In this document: positions 51,922 through 60,649 of the stretch, piece by piece
How the letters are laid out: every line of letters begins with the position of its first letter
How positions within the stretch are numbered: position 1 is the stretch's first letter
Source: JAIVGV01 sp032229975
Lineage (GTDB): Bacteria > Acidobacteriota > Blastocatellia > Pyrinomonadales > Pyrinomonadaceae
Assembly: GCA_032229975.1 (NCBI GenBank)
Contig: JAVXVG010000008.1
Location: forward strand, 62,001-126,000
Length of the DNA: 64,000 nucleotides
Direction of reading: 5' to 3'
Translations under genes and position numbers: made by a program
The notes under the pieces: model-generated
What the model was told of the DNA's origin: nothing
Database searches by the model: none
The model's input: only the letters and a program-made list of their open reading frames with translations

Positions 51922-53310
51922 ATGTTTCGACGCATCCAGCACGTTCATCTCGTCGGCATCGGCGGCATCGGCATGTCGGGCATCGCCGAGGTGTTGTGCA
52001 ATCTGGGATTTCGCGTGTCGGGGTCGGACTTGAAACGCTCAGCCGTAACGGATCGGTTGCAGGAGTTGGGCGTCGAGTTTCGCGAGGGCCACCGCGCGGA
52101 GAACGTCAGCGACGCGCAGGTCGTCGTGAGATCAACCGCCGTGCGCGAAGACAACCCGGAACTCGTCGCCGCGCGCGAACTCTCCGTCCCCGTCATCCCG
52201 CGCGCAGAGATGCTCGCGGAGTTGATGCGCTTGAAACTCTACACCGTCGCCGTCGCCGGATCGCACGGGAAGACGACGACGACCTCGATGGTCGGCATGG
52301 TCTTAGGCAAAGGCGGACTCGATCCGACGGTGGTCGTTGGCGGCGTCGTCGGCGCGTTTGGATCGAACGCGCGTCTGGGCAAGAGCGATCTGATGGTGGT
52401 CGAGGCGGACGAGAGCGACAGATCGTTTCTCATGCTCGCGCCGACCTTCGCCGTTGTGACGAACATCGACCGCGAGCACATGGACTACTACGCGGACATG
52501 GAAGACATGCACGACTGTTTCACGAAGTTCGTCAACAAGGTTCCGTTCTACGGCGCGGCGATCTTGTGTCTCGACGATCCGCACGTGCAGATGGTCGTCC
52601 CGCACGTCAAACGTCGGCGCGTCACCTATGGCTTGAGTGCGCAGGCGGACATCTCGGCGCACGGCATCCGCTACGCCGAGACGTTCGGCTCGACTTTTAC
52701 TGTGTGGCGTGGCAGCGAAGTGGCCGGCGACGTGACGTTGCGCGTGCCGGGGCTGCATAACATTTATAACGCGCTCGCGGCCATCGCCATCGGCTTCGAG
52801 TTGGACGTGCCGTTCGCGGAGATCGCGCAAGGGTTGGATGAGTTCACAGGCGTCAATCGACGCTTCCAGACGAAGGGCGACGTGGGCGGCGTGCTCGTCG
52901 TTGACGATTACGCGCATCACCCGACGGAGATTAGGGCCACACTCGCGGCGGCGAAGATGAGTTCGGCGGGCCGGCGCATGGTCGTCCTCTTTCAGCCGCA
53001 TCGCTACACGCGCACGAAGGATCAGATGGATGAGTTCGCGCGATCCTTCAATAACGCGGACGTGCTGATGATCACTGACATCTACGCCGCGAGCGAAGAC
53101 CCCATCGAGGGTGTCACGGCTGAGACGCTGACCGATGCGGTCAAACGCTACGGCCATAAAAATGTCTTCTACGTCGGCGGGCTCGACACGGCTGTCAAAG
53201 CCCTCTTGAGCGAAGCGCGACGGGGCGACATGGTCTTCACGCTCGGCGCGGGCAACATCGTCTCGGCGGGCGAGCAGTTGGTCGAGTTGTTGAAGCGAAA
53301 CGGAAAATGA
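51922..53310 (+). CDS. murC: UDP-MurNAc:L-Ala ligase
   Basis: I start at MFRRIQHVHLVGIGG (51922); the eight codons before it are heptad-derived. 462 aa. GIGGIGMSGIAEVL (nucleotide fold), AVAGSHGKTTTTSMVGMVL (ATP site, about 107-125), EADESDRSFLMLAPTFAVVTNID, NIYNALAAIAI, DDYAHHPTEIRATLAA (about 327) and FQPHRYTRT. It attaches L-Ala to UDP-MurNAc, the first stem-peptide step. A 30-bp heptad inverted repeat starts right at its stop codon. Confidence 0.97.
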   Translation: MFRRIQHVHLVGIGGIGMSGIAEVLCNLGFRVSGSDLKRSAVTDRLQELGVEFREGHRAENVSDAQVVVRSTAVREDNPELVAARELSVPVIPRAEMLAELMRLKLYTVAVAGSHGKTTTTSMVGMVLGKGGLDPTVVVGGVVGAFGSNARLGKSDLMVVEADESDRSFLMLAPTFAVVTNIDREHMDYYADMEDMHDCFTKFVNKVPFYGAAILCLDDPHVQMVVPHVKRRRVTYGLSAQADISAHGIRYAETFGSTFTVWRGSEVAGDVTLRVPGLHNIYNALAAIAIGFELDVPFAEIAQGLDEFTGVNRRFQTKGDVGGVLVVDDYAHHPTEIRATLAAAKMSSAGRRMVVLFQPHRYTRTKDQMDEFARSFNNADVLMITDIYAASEDPIEGVTAETLTDAVKRYGHKNVFYVGGLDTAVKALLSEARRGDMVFTLGAGNIVSAGEQLVELLKRNGK

Positions 53311-53425
53311 AACGATGAAGTCGGAACGATGAACGATGAAGTGAAGATAAAAAGAAGAGCGATGCAATGATCATTACGGCCTTCTGTGATTTTAATTCAT
53401 CGTCCATCGTTCCGACTTCATCGTT
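53311..53425. repeat. Near-perfect 30-bp heptad inverted repeat between murC and murB
   Basis: Arms 53311-53340 and 53396-53425 match in 29 of 30 positions as reverse complements, enclosing 55 nt. Units are of the GATGAAC/GATGAAG kind, with an internal GTCGG interruption copied in both arms. The first base follows the murC stop directly, and murB starts 8 bp after the second arm. Confidence 0.9.
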
Positions 53426-53432
53426 GCCTATC

Positions 53433-54524
53433 ATGGTTGAGACGCAGCAAATTTTAGACGCACAGACGCGCGATGCGCTGGTCGCGGAGATCGCGGCGCG
53501 TTGCGGAGTGCGCGCGGAGCGCGGTCGTCGCTTCGCGGAGCTAACGAGTTTGCGCGTGGGCGGAGAGATCGATTGGGTCGTCGTTCCCGAAACTGAAGAG
53601 CAAGCGGCGCGCGTGGCGGGCGCACTCGATGAAGCGAACGTCGCGTGGCGCGTGCTCGGCGCGGGGAGCAACGTGCTGGCTGATGATGAGCGACACGGTT
53701 ACGTCGTCGTGACGATGCGCGAAGTGAAGAGCGAGGCGCGATTCGACGGCGAAAAAATTTCCGTGAGCGCGGGCTACTCGCTGCCGCGCCTGTGCGTCGA
53801 TGCGGCGCGCAAAAGTCTGTCGGGCATCGAAGGTTTGAACGGCATACCGGGCACGGTCGGCGGCGCGTTGTGGATGAACGCGGGCGCGTTCGGTCAAGAG
53901 ATCGGAACTGTCGTCGAGACGGTGCGCGTTGCGCGCGGCGGCAAAGTTGTCGAAGTGCCGGGCACGGAGATCAAGTGGGATTATCGTCACACTTCATTTA
54001 GCGATGGCGAGTTGGTCTTGGGCGCGACGCTGCGTTTGCAGGCGGGCGACGCAACGGAGATCGCGCGGCGCATGGAAGAGTCGAAGCACAAGAGGATGGA
54101 GACGCAGCCGCACGGCTCGCGCAGCGCGGGCTGCTTCTTCAAGAATCCTCCGGGCTCCGGCTTGAGCACGGGCCGGATGATCGACGAGATGGGGATGAAG
54201 GGCGAGCGCAGGGGGGGCGCACGCATCTCGCCTGTTCATGCGAACTTCATCGTCACCGAAGGCGAAGGTGCGCGCGCCGCAGATGCGCTCGCGCTCGCCG
54301 AAGAGATTAGAGATCGCATACGTCGCGAGCGCGGCATCGAGCTTGAGTATGAGGTCGAGCTGTGGCGCGGCAGTGCGCCGAAGATCGAAGCGACTGACGA
54401 GGCAGCGTCTGCTGGCACGAAGACTAACGACGAGAAATTAAACATCGTGAAGTTTAATGACGATGAATCCGACAACTCGGAGTCTCGTTTGAAGTCTGAC
54501 GATGCGACGAGAGAGGGTTATTGA
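53433..54524 (+). CDS. murB: UDP-N-acetylenolpyruvoylglucosamine reductase
   Basis: I start at MVETQQILDAQ (53433); the 22 upstream codons in frame are repeat-derived. About 363 aa, type I MurB. FAD-binding segments: TSLRVGGEIDWVVVP (about 35), LGAGSNVLADDE (about 73), GLNGIPGTVGGALWMNAGAFGQE (about 125-147), then SRSAGCFFKNPPGSGLSTGRMIDE (about 230, catalytic Ser/Cys region) and HANFIVTEG. The final 45 residues are a polar Asp/Ser/Lys-rich tail not needed for the fold. It overlaps ftsQ by 3 bp, leaving no room for ddl. Confidence 0.95.
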   Translation: MVETQQILDAQTRDALVAEIAARCGVRAERGRRFAELTSLRVGGEIDWVVVPETEEQAARVAGALDEANVAWRVLGAGSNVLADDERHGYVVVTMREVKSEARFDGEKISVSAGYSLPRLCVDAARKSLSGIEGLNGIPGTVGGALWMNAGAFGQEIGTVVETVRVARGGKVVEVPGTEIKWDYRHTSFSDGELVLGATLRLQAGDATEIARRMEESKHKRMETQPHGSRSAGCFFKNPPGSGLSTGRMIDEMGMKGERRGGARISPVHANFIVTEGEGARAADALALAEEIRDRIRRERGIELEYEVELWRGSAPKIEATDEAASAGTKTNDEKLNIVKFNDDESDNSESRLKSDDATREGY

Positions 54525-55807
54525 TGTTGAAAGAACAGGTCATTGCAACGAGAGGCGGTCGCGGCACGCGCGGCGGGGACGACCGCGCCGTCTTCGTGAC
54601 GACCGAAGGGCGCGCAGGGAAGATCATGCAGCGGCCATCGGCGCGACGGGGCGCAGGCAAGGCGCAGGACAAGCGCGCGGGCCAGCAGCGCGCTAAGTCG
54701 AAGCGCGGCTCTTGGCGTGCGCTGCTCGCGTGGGCTCCGCTTGCGGCGAAGACGCTCATCGCTGTGTGCGCCGGTCTCATCCTCTTCAAAGGCTATCGCG
54801 CGGCTGAGGCATCCACGTTCTTCGGCGTTCGTTCGGTGGACGTGAGTGGTGTCTCGCAGGCTTCGGAAGAACAGATCAGACAGATCGTCCGTCACGCCGC
54901 CACGCCGACCGGCGTGTGGAAGGCAGACCTGAGTGAAATCAGCGCGGAGATCGAGCGACAGCCGTGGGTGCGCTCGGCGGTCGTCACGCGCGTGCTGCCT
55001 TCGGGCTTGCGCGTGCGCATCACGGAGCGCGTGCCGCGCGTTGTTGTTCGCATGAACTCCGGCCGCTTCATCTGGGTTGACGACGATGCAGTGGCCGTCG
55101 GCAATCTCACGCCCGCGCAGGCGCAACCGGCCTTCTTCATGCGAGGCTTCGACGAAGCTCCGACCGACGCAGCGCGCTTGGAGAATCGCGAGCGCGTAAA
55201 AACTTTTATGACGCTCGCGCAGGAGTGGGAGTCAGCCGGTCTCGCCTCGCGCGTGAGCGAGTTGAACCTCGACGATCTACATGACGTGCGCGCGCAACTT
55301 GCGGGCGACGACTCGCAGATCGAAGTTCGGCTCGGCGGCGCAGATTGGACGACGCGGCTCGGCGGCGCGCTTAAGACACTCGACACGCAACGGCAGACGC
55401 CGCGCGCAGCCTTCGTCACCTACATCGACATGACGCAGGGCAAGCGGGCCGTCTTCGGTTTCAACCCGCACGCGCAAGCCGCGAGCGCAAACGCCGCGAG
55501 TCTTAATGAGGCCGGAGCGACGAACACGGAGACGACGAGCAGCAAGACAGCGAACGACGGCGCGACGAAGATAGACGCGACGAACAATGATGCGACGACG
55601 CAGAGCGCGAAAGCGTCCGCAGAGCAGCAACATCGAGCGTCGTCCGAAGCGAAGAGCGTGGCGCGCGCGAAGACTGAAGCGCGTGAGGCGAAGTCGGATG
55701 CGAAGAACAAGAATGAGAAGTCGAGCGGCGGCGAGCACAAGGGCCAGCAAGCTGTGGATCAGACGCGCGATGGCGGTCGCCCGCGACGCGTGACGAAGGG
55801 CCAGTAA
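54524..55807 (+). CDS. ftsQ: Cell division protein FtsQ with long low-complexity tail
   Basis: 427 aa. Basic cytoplasmic region (1-70, many Arg/Gly/Lys), one transmembrane helix (about 73-92, APLAAKTLIAVCAGLILF), then a POTRA domain (FGVRSVDVSGVSQASEEQIRQIV). The FtsQ/DivIB beta domain has QPWVRSAVVTRVLPSGLRVRITERVPRVVV, FIWVDDDAVAVG and, late, FVTYIDMTQGKRAVFGFN. After about residue 315 comes a roughly 110-residue Ala/Thr/Lys/Ser-rich tail without visible structure; usual FtsQ proteins end before it. FtsQ links FtsB/L to the divisome. Confidence 0.9.
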   Translation: MLKEQVIATRGGRGTRGGDDRAVFVTTEGRAGKIMQRPSARRGAGKAQDKRAGQQRAKSKRGSWRALLAWAPLAAKTLIAVCAGLILFKGYRAAEASTFFGVRSVDVSGVSQASEEQIRQIVRHAATPTGVWKADLSEISAEIERQPWVRSAVVTRVLPSGLRVRITERVPRVVVRMNSGRFIWVDDDAVAVGNLTPAQAQPAFFMRGFDEAPTDAARLENRERVKTFMTLAQEWESAGLASRVSELNLDDLHDVRAQLAGDDSQIEVRLGGADWTTRLGGALKTLDTQRQTPRAAFVTYIDMTQGKRAVFGFNPHAQAASANAASLNEAGATNTETTSSKTANDGATKIDATNNDATTQSAKASAEQQHRASSEAKSVARAKTEAREAKSDAKNKNEKSSGGEHKGQQAVDQTRDGGRPRRVTKGQ

Positions 55808-55879
55808 CGACGTTGCGGCGAGTCGGATGGTTTGAGTTAACAAACTCCTGATGGTTTGAGGGAGGCGAGAGGCTAGACG

Positions 55880-57142
55880 ATGGCGAAACGCGGGACGCAC
55901 ACGACGGGCTTGAGCATCGGCACGAGTCGCGTGACGTGCATCATCGGCGAGCCGGGCGATAATGGTTCGTGCGAGATCGTCGGCATCGGATCGGCCGAGG
56001 CGCGCGGACTTCGTAAAGGGGTCATCGTCAATCCTGAGAACGCCGTCGAAGCGATCCGCCATGCCGTCGAAGCCGCCGAGCGCATGAGCGGACTCGAAGC
56101 CGAAGAGGTGACGATCAACCTCGCGGGCTCGCACATCATGGGCTTCAACGGTCAGGCGATTGTCGCCGTCTCAGGCCGCGACCGGGAGATCACTGCGGAC
56201 GACGTGCGCCGCGCGATTGATTCCGCGTGCGCGATCCAACTGCCGGCCGGCCGCGAGATCGTGGATCGATTGCCGCAGGAGTTCATCGTCGATGATCAAG
56301 ATGGCATCAACGATCCGGTCGGCATGATCGGAGCGCGCCTGGCAGTTAAAGTTCACATCGTCACGAGCCCCGTGACGGCGCGACAGAACGCGATCAACGC
56401 TGTGAATCGGGCCGGACTCGTCGTCTCCGACATGGTGCTCGATCAACTCGCCTCAGCAGAGGCATCGCTGACCGACGAAGATAAAGAGTTCGGCTCGGCA
56501 GTCGTTGACATCGGCGCGGAGACGACGGGGCTCGTCATTTTTCAACGCGGATCAGTTCAACACACGGCGGTCTTCGCGCTCGGCGGCTCGCACTTCACGA
56601 ACGACATCGCGTTCGGGCTTCGCACGCCGATCCCCGAAGCAGAGAAGATCAAGCGCACGGTCGGCTACGCTTCGAGCACGTCATTGGGTGAGATGGAGCG
56701 CGGCGAACTCGTCGATGTCCCTTCAGTCGGTGGCCGTGCGCCGCGTCAACTGTCGCGACAGATACTGTGCGACATCCTTCAGCCGCGCGCGGAGGAAGTG
56801 TTGATGCACGTCGCCGACGAGATACGGGAGTCGGGTTGGGAGCGACAACTTTCAAGCGGCGTGATCTTGACGGGCGGTGGTGCGCTGCTTGGCGGGATGG
56901 TCGAAGTCGCCGAACAGGTCTTCGATGCTCCGGTACGGATCGGTTATCCCGAACGTGATCGTTTCGCAGGATTGGTCGAGGACGTGCAGTCGCCCGAATG
57001 GACTGCCGCGTCGGGTCTCGCGCTTGTTGCGCAACGCGCGCACGCATCGGAAGCGCGAGCCGCATCGGGTCGTCGCGGGGCAACAGGTGGACTCGGCGCG
57101 TTCGTCTCAAAATTTCGTGATCGTTTCAGTGGTATTTTCTGA
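55880..57142 (+). CDS. ftsA: Cell division protein FtsA
   Basis: 420-aa actin-like ATPase that tethers FtsZ to the membrane. SIGTSRVTCIIGEP (phosphate 1), the 1C subdomain with LAGSHIMGFNGQAIVAVSGRDREIT, AVVDIGAETTGLVIFQRG (phosphate 2, about 213), GGSHFTNDIAFGLRTPIPEAEKIK and GVILTGGGALLGGMVEVAEQVF (adenosine site, about 330). It ends with an amphipathic helix (GAFVSKFRDRFSGIF), the membrane-targeting sequence. GAGGCGAGAGG precedes the ATG. Confidence 0.96.
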   Translation: MAKRGTHTTGLSIGTSRVTCIIGEPGDNGSCEIVGIGSAEARGLRKGVIVNPENAVEAIRHAVEAAERMSGLEAEEVTINLAGSHIMGFNGQAIVAVSGRDREITADDVRRAIDSACAIQLPAGREIVDRLPQEFIVDDQDGINDPVGMIGARLAVKVHIVTSPVTARQNAINAVNRAGLVVSDMVLDQLASAEASLTDEDKEFGSAVVDIGAETTGLVIFQRGSVQHTAVFALGGSHFTNDIAFGLRTPIPEAEKIKRTVGYASSTSLGEMERGELVDVPSVGGRAPRQLSRQILCDILQPRAEEVLMHVADEIRESGWERQLSSGVILTGGGALLGGMVEVAEQVFDAPVRIGYPERDRFAGLVEDVQSPEWTAASGLALVAQRAHASEARAASGRRGATGGLGAFVSKFRDRFSGIF

Positions 57143-57178
57143 GTAGATGTTGTATGCTGCCGCGCCAGCAGGCACAAG

Positions 57179-57194
57179 ATATTGTCCGCAATAT
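57179..57194. promoter_or_regulatory. 6+4+6 palindrome upstream of ftsZ
   Basis: ATATTG-TCCG-CAATAT lies 93 bp before the ftsZ start in an A/T-rich patch, unusual for this GC-rich region. It could be a regulator site or a short RNA stem. No promoter could be fixed with certainty in 57143-57286. Confidence 0.35.
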
Positions 57195-57286
57195 ATAGGT
57201 GTCACCGGCGCGCACAGCCCAAAATAACCTAGAACTCGCTTTCCACAAGCAGCGGGCAGACAACGAAGAAAGGACTGACGTAGAAC

Positions 57287-58444
57287 ATGACACCGGAAAG
57301 CCGCCAGCCGGACCGCAAGCTCAACATCGTCATCGATGACGATCCGCCGATGACCGGCGCACGGATTAAAGTGATAGGTGTGGGCGGCGGCGGGGGCAAC
57401 GCCGTCAATCGCATGATCGAAGCCGGTATTGAGGGCATCGACTTCCTCGTCGCAAACACTGACCTACAAGCGTTGAAACGTTCGCGCGCGCCAATCAAGA
57501 TTCAACTCGGCGGCAAGCTCACGAAAGGCTTGGGCGCGGGCGCGAATCCTGAAATGGGTCGCAACGCTGCGCTCGAAGACACGGAGAAGATCATCGAGGC
57601 TCTGGAAGGCGCGGACATGGTCTTCGTCACGACGGGCCTCGGCGGTGGCACGGGCACGGGAGCCGCGCCGATCATCGCCTCGCTCGCCACAGAGTTGAAC
57701 GCGCTGACCGTTGCTGTCGTCACGAAGCCCTTCCACTTCGAGGGCAAGCGACGCATGGAGCAGGCGGATCAGGGCCTGCGCGAGTTGCGCGAGTGCGTCG
57801 ATACCGTCATCACGATCCCGAACGAGCGTCTGCTTGGCACAGTTGATCGCAGCGTCTCTCTGCAAGACTCCTTCAAGCTCGCCGACGACGTGTTGCGTCA
57901 AGCCGTGCAGGGCATCTCCGATCTCATCACCGTGCCCGGTCTTATCAATCTCGACTTCGCGGACGTGAAGGCGATCATGCAGGGCATGGGCATGGCCTTG
58001 ATGGGCGCGGGACGCGCGAGCGGCGAGGATCGCGCTTTGAAGGCGACGCAGCAGGCCATCTCTTCGCCGCTACTCGAAGAGGCGACCATCGAAGGCGCGA
58101 AGGGCGTGCTCATCAATATCACGGGCGGACTCGATCTGACGCTCTACGAGGTCAACGAGGCTTCGATGATCATACGCGAGGCGGCGGACGTGAACGCTAA
58201 CATCATCTTCGGCGCGGTCATCGACGAGACGATGCACGACGAGATGAAGATCACGGTCATCGCCACGGGCTTCGACAAAGAGATTTCCGACACGGGCGTC
58301 ATCACCAACGCGCCGAACTCTCTGCCGCAAGGACAGACGCGCTACTTGCCGCGCACGGACGAGATGCCGTCGCGCGCCAACACCGGCCAACTGCGCTCCG
58401 ACGACTTGGACGTGCCCGCGTTCATCCGCAAGAAGGCGGACTAG
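57287..58444 (+). CDS. ftsZ: Cell division GTPase FtsZ
   Basis: 385-aa tubulin-like GTPase that forms the Z ring. GVGGGGGNAVNRMI (about 28-41), NTDLQAL, GLGAGANPEMGRNAA, the signature GGGTGTGAAPIIA (about 120), RRMEQADQGLRELR and NVDFADVK-like NLDFADVKAIM. GITGG-type loops precede INITGGLDLTLYEVNEA. The conserved C-terminal peptide is DDLDVPAFIRKKAD, the docking site for FtsA. AAAGGA lies about 15 nt before the ATG. A strong terminator follows. Confidence 0.98.
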   Translation: MTPESRQPDRKLNIVIDDDPPMTGARIKVIGVGGGGGNAVNRMIEAGIEGIDFLVANTDLQALKRSRAPIKIQLGGKLTKGLGAGANPEMGRNAALEDTEKIIEALEGADMVFVTTGLGGGTGTGAAPIIASLATELNALTVAVVTKPFHFEGKRRMEQADQGLRELRECVDTVITIPNERLLGTVDRSVSLQDSFKLADDVLRQAVQGISDLITVPGLINLDFADVKAIMQGMGMALMGAGRASGEDRALKATQQAISSPLLEEATIEGAKGVLINITGGLDLTLYEVNEASMIIREAADVNANIIFGAVIDETMHDEMKITVIATGFDKEISDTGVITNAPNSLPQGQTRYLPRTDEMPSRANTGQLRSDDLDVPAFIRKKAD

Positions 58445-58472
58445 AGAGAGCAAGTCGGAATTAGGAACGACG

Positions 58473-58507
58473 AAGGATGAAGCGACGCACGTCGTCGCTT
58501 CATCCTT
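58473..58507 (+). terminator. Terminator of the dcw cluster after ftsZ
   Basis: Perfect 15-bp inverted repeat (58473-58487, 58493-58507) with a 5-nt loop, then TTGCTTTTCG. It lies 29 bp past the ftsZ stop. Confidence 0.8.
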
Positions 58508-58533
58508 TTGCTTTTCGCGTCATCAACAAAAAT

Positions 58534-58669
58534 ACTCACCGCCGCAGACACGAGAGAGATCGCAAAGGGGGCACAGAGAGTTAAAGTATGAACGATGAAC
58601 GATGAACCATCTGATTTCACTTCATCGTTCATCGTTTGCTGCGCGTCCTCTGCGTCTGCGGCGGTGAGT
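58534..58669. repeat. Nested inverted repeats with heptad core (GATGAAC unit)
   Basis: Outer arms 58534-58549 and 58654-58669 are perfect 16-bp inverted repeats (ACTCACCGCCGCAGAC and its complement). Inside lie perfect 16-bp heptad arms 58591-58606 and 58621-58636 with a 14-nt loop. The rest of 58670-58996 shows no gene; it should hold the hfq promoter. Confidence 0.8.
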
Positions 58670-58996
58670 CTTGATTTATGTCGTGCCGATCTTAAACTGT
58701 TAGAAAGTTTCTGTTCACCTTTCGTGCGTCGTAACTCCGTTTCGTCGTCTATTCTTCATTGTGATCCTTGCCAAAGGATGATCGCTCGTGTAGCATTGCA
58801 GCAATTCCTGACAGGATTGCTATTCAACAACGGAGCAGCCGTTCTCGTCTGACGAACCGTTGCCTGCGCACAAGGCAGGTTGTCATCAACTGCACGTCCT
58901 TCGTGGTCTGACACGCTCTCCCGCTTTTCAAGCGTTGAACTCGTCCTTGAACACGTGCGGCTTCCGTTGCAAGTTTGGTTGGAGGTAGGTGAAAAA

Positions 58997-59488
58997 GTGA
59001 ACCGTAAGTTGATCCGAACGACACTCGCAGATGTGAAGAACCGCGAGACGACTGCGCCGCCGCCGCGCGAGCGTTTCGATAACCCGCGCGAGGGGCGCGA
59101 TAGTGGTGGTGGCCGCGAGTACGTCCCGCGTGAGGGACGCGAGTACGTCCCGCGCTCTGGATCGTCATCGCACTCAAGGCCGATGTCGCCCGGCGGCTCT
59201 TCCGCCGCGCGCGACGCTGCCGCACTGGGACGCAAGCGCATCCCGCCCGCCGAGACGAACGCGGAAATTTTCTACTACAAGAAGCAGATGGATGCGCACA
59301 CGCCGATGGTCATCGTGCTCCTCGATGGCGAGGAGATCGAAGGAACCATCGAGTGGTACGACCGCGCCGCGTTGAAGATCAATCGTCGCGGTGAGCCGAA
59401 CATTCTGCTCCTCAAGCACCAGATCAAGTATATGTTCAAAGCCGAGGATCGCGACGGCGGTGGCGACGACGACGATTCCGGCGACTAG
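58997..59488 (+). CDS. hfq: Hfq/Sm-like RNA-binding protein with disordered N-terminus
   Basis: GTG start at 58997 with GGAGGTAGGT upstream; the frame is open further but without family support. 163 aa. The N-terminal half (to about 85) is disordered, rich in Arg, Gly, Pro and Ser, with a direct duplication REYVPREGREYVPR. The C-terminal Sm fold: NAEIFYYKKQMDAHTPMVIVLLDGEEIEGTIEWYDRAALKI (Sm1, about 90-130) and ILLLKHQIKYMFKA (Sm2, with the KH of Hfq's YKH motif). An acidic tail ends DDDDSGD. It probably chaperones sRNA-mRNA pairing. The arginine-rich arm lies at the opposite end from that of proteobacterial Hfq. Confidence 0.82.
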   Translation: MNRKLIRTTLADVKNRETTAPPPRERFDNPREGRDSGGGREYVPREGREYVPRSGSSSHSRPMSPGGSSAARDAAALGRKRIPPAETNAEIFYYKKQMDAHTPMVIVLLDGEEIEGTIEWYDRAALKINRRGEPNILLLKHQIKYMFKAEDRDGGGDDDDSGD

Positions 59489-59572
59489 AACGACACTTTA
59501 ACTCGGACGGTGTGCGGCGCGTGCTGATAAGGATCAAACTTCTCAGCGCGTGCCGCCCGCCCGCACCTCACG

Positions 59573-60643
59573 ATGAGCGAAGCCCACGAGCGATCCGTGA
59601 ACGACGAAGCGCGCCCGCGCGCCGCGCCACACAAGCCGCGCATCGGCGTGACGATTGGCGACCCGGCAGGCATCGGGCCCGAAGTCGTCCTCAAAGCCGC
59701 CGCCGAAGATTCTATACGCGCAGCTTGCGCGCCCGTCATCATCGGCGATGCGCAACTGCTCGCGCACACCGCGCGCAAGCTCGACCTGCAATGCGGCTAC
59801 GAGATCGTGCGCCCCGGCGAAAACCTCCCAGAAGATTTCGACGAGCCCGTCATCTATCATCTCGACAACATCGGCGCGTCGGTCGAGCCGGGCGTGGAAT
59901 CTGGCGCGGCCGGTCGCGCCGCAGCGCAGTATATCGAGGCGGCGGTCGAATTGTGCGCCGCCGGACTGCTCGATGCGATCTCAACCGCGCCGATCAACAA
60001 GAAGGCCCTCTTCCTCGGCGGTTACAGCTTCCCCGGCCACACAGAATTTCTCGCGCACTTGTCGGGCTCGACAGAAGTCGCGATGGCCTTCGTCGCGGCG
60101 AACCTGAGAGTCGTGCTCATCTCGACGCACGTGTCTCTCGCCGAAGCGATCCGGCTCGTGCAACGCGAGCGGATCGAGCGCGTCGTCAGACTCACGGATC
60201 GAGAGCTGCGACGTTGGGGCATTAACGATCCGCGCATCGCGGTCGCGGCTTTGAATCCGCACGGCGGAGAGGGCGGACTATTCGGCGTCGAAGAGGCTGC
60301 GGAGATCGTCCCGGCGGTCGAATCATGCCACGTGAATGACGGGATCGACGTGCGCGGGCCCTTCTCTGCGGACACGGTCTTCATGCGCGCCTCGCGCGGC
60401 GAGTTCGACGCGGTCGTCTCGTGCTATCACGATCAGGCGATGATCCCCGTCAAGTGTCTCTCGTTCGGCGAGGCCGTCAACGTTACGCTCGGCTTGCCTT
60501 TCATCCGCACCTCGGTCGATCATGGGACGGCGTTCGACATCGCCGGTCGCGGCGTCGCCGAACATTCGAGCATGGTCGCTGCCATCACGCTCGCCGCAGA
60601 GCTATCGCGCACGGAAGAGAGCGGCCGGGCCGTAGAAGTCTGA
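59573..60643 (+). CDS. pdxA: 4-hydroxythreonine-4-phosphate dehydrogenase
   Basis: 356-aa PdxA, which acts in vitamin B6 (pyridoxal phosphate) synthesis. IGVTIGDPAGIGPEVVLKAA at the start, STAPINKKALFLGGYSFPGHTEFLAHL (about 140-166, substrate and metal His), ALNPHGGEGGLFGVEE (about 225), FMRASRGEFDAVVSCYHDQAMIPVK (metal His) and GLPFIRTSVDHGTAFDIAG near the end. Usual length. The N-terminal 20 residues form a polar leader. It follows hfq by 84 bp on the same strand. Confidence 0.96.
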   Translation: MSEAHERSVNDEARPRAAPHKPRIGVTIGDPAGIGPEVVLKAAAEDSIRAACAPVIIGDAQLLAHTARKLDLQCGYEIVRPGENLPEDFDEPVIYHLDNIGASVEPGVESGAAGRAAAQYIEAAVELCAAGLLDAISTAPINKKALFLGGYSFPGHTEFLAHLSGSTEVAMAFVAANLRVVLISTHVSLAEAIRLVQRERIERVVRLTDRELRRWGINDPRIAVAALNPHGGEGGLFGVEEAAEIVPAVESCHVNDGIDVRGPFSADTVFMRASRGEFDAVVSCYHDQAMIPVKCLSFGEAVNVTLGLPFIRTSVDHGTAFDIAGRGVAEHSSMVAAITLAAELSRTEESGRAVEV

Positions 60644-60649
60644 AGAAAG

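Noticed and set aside
52303..53367. 354-aa minus-strand frame
   Set aside because: Antisense to murC; composition and lack of motifs mark it as a shadow.
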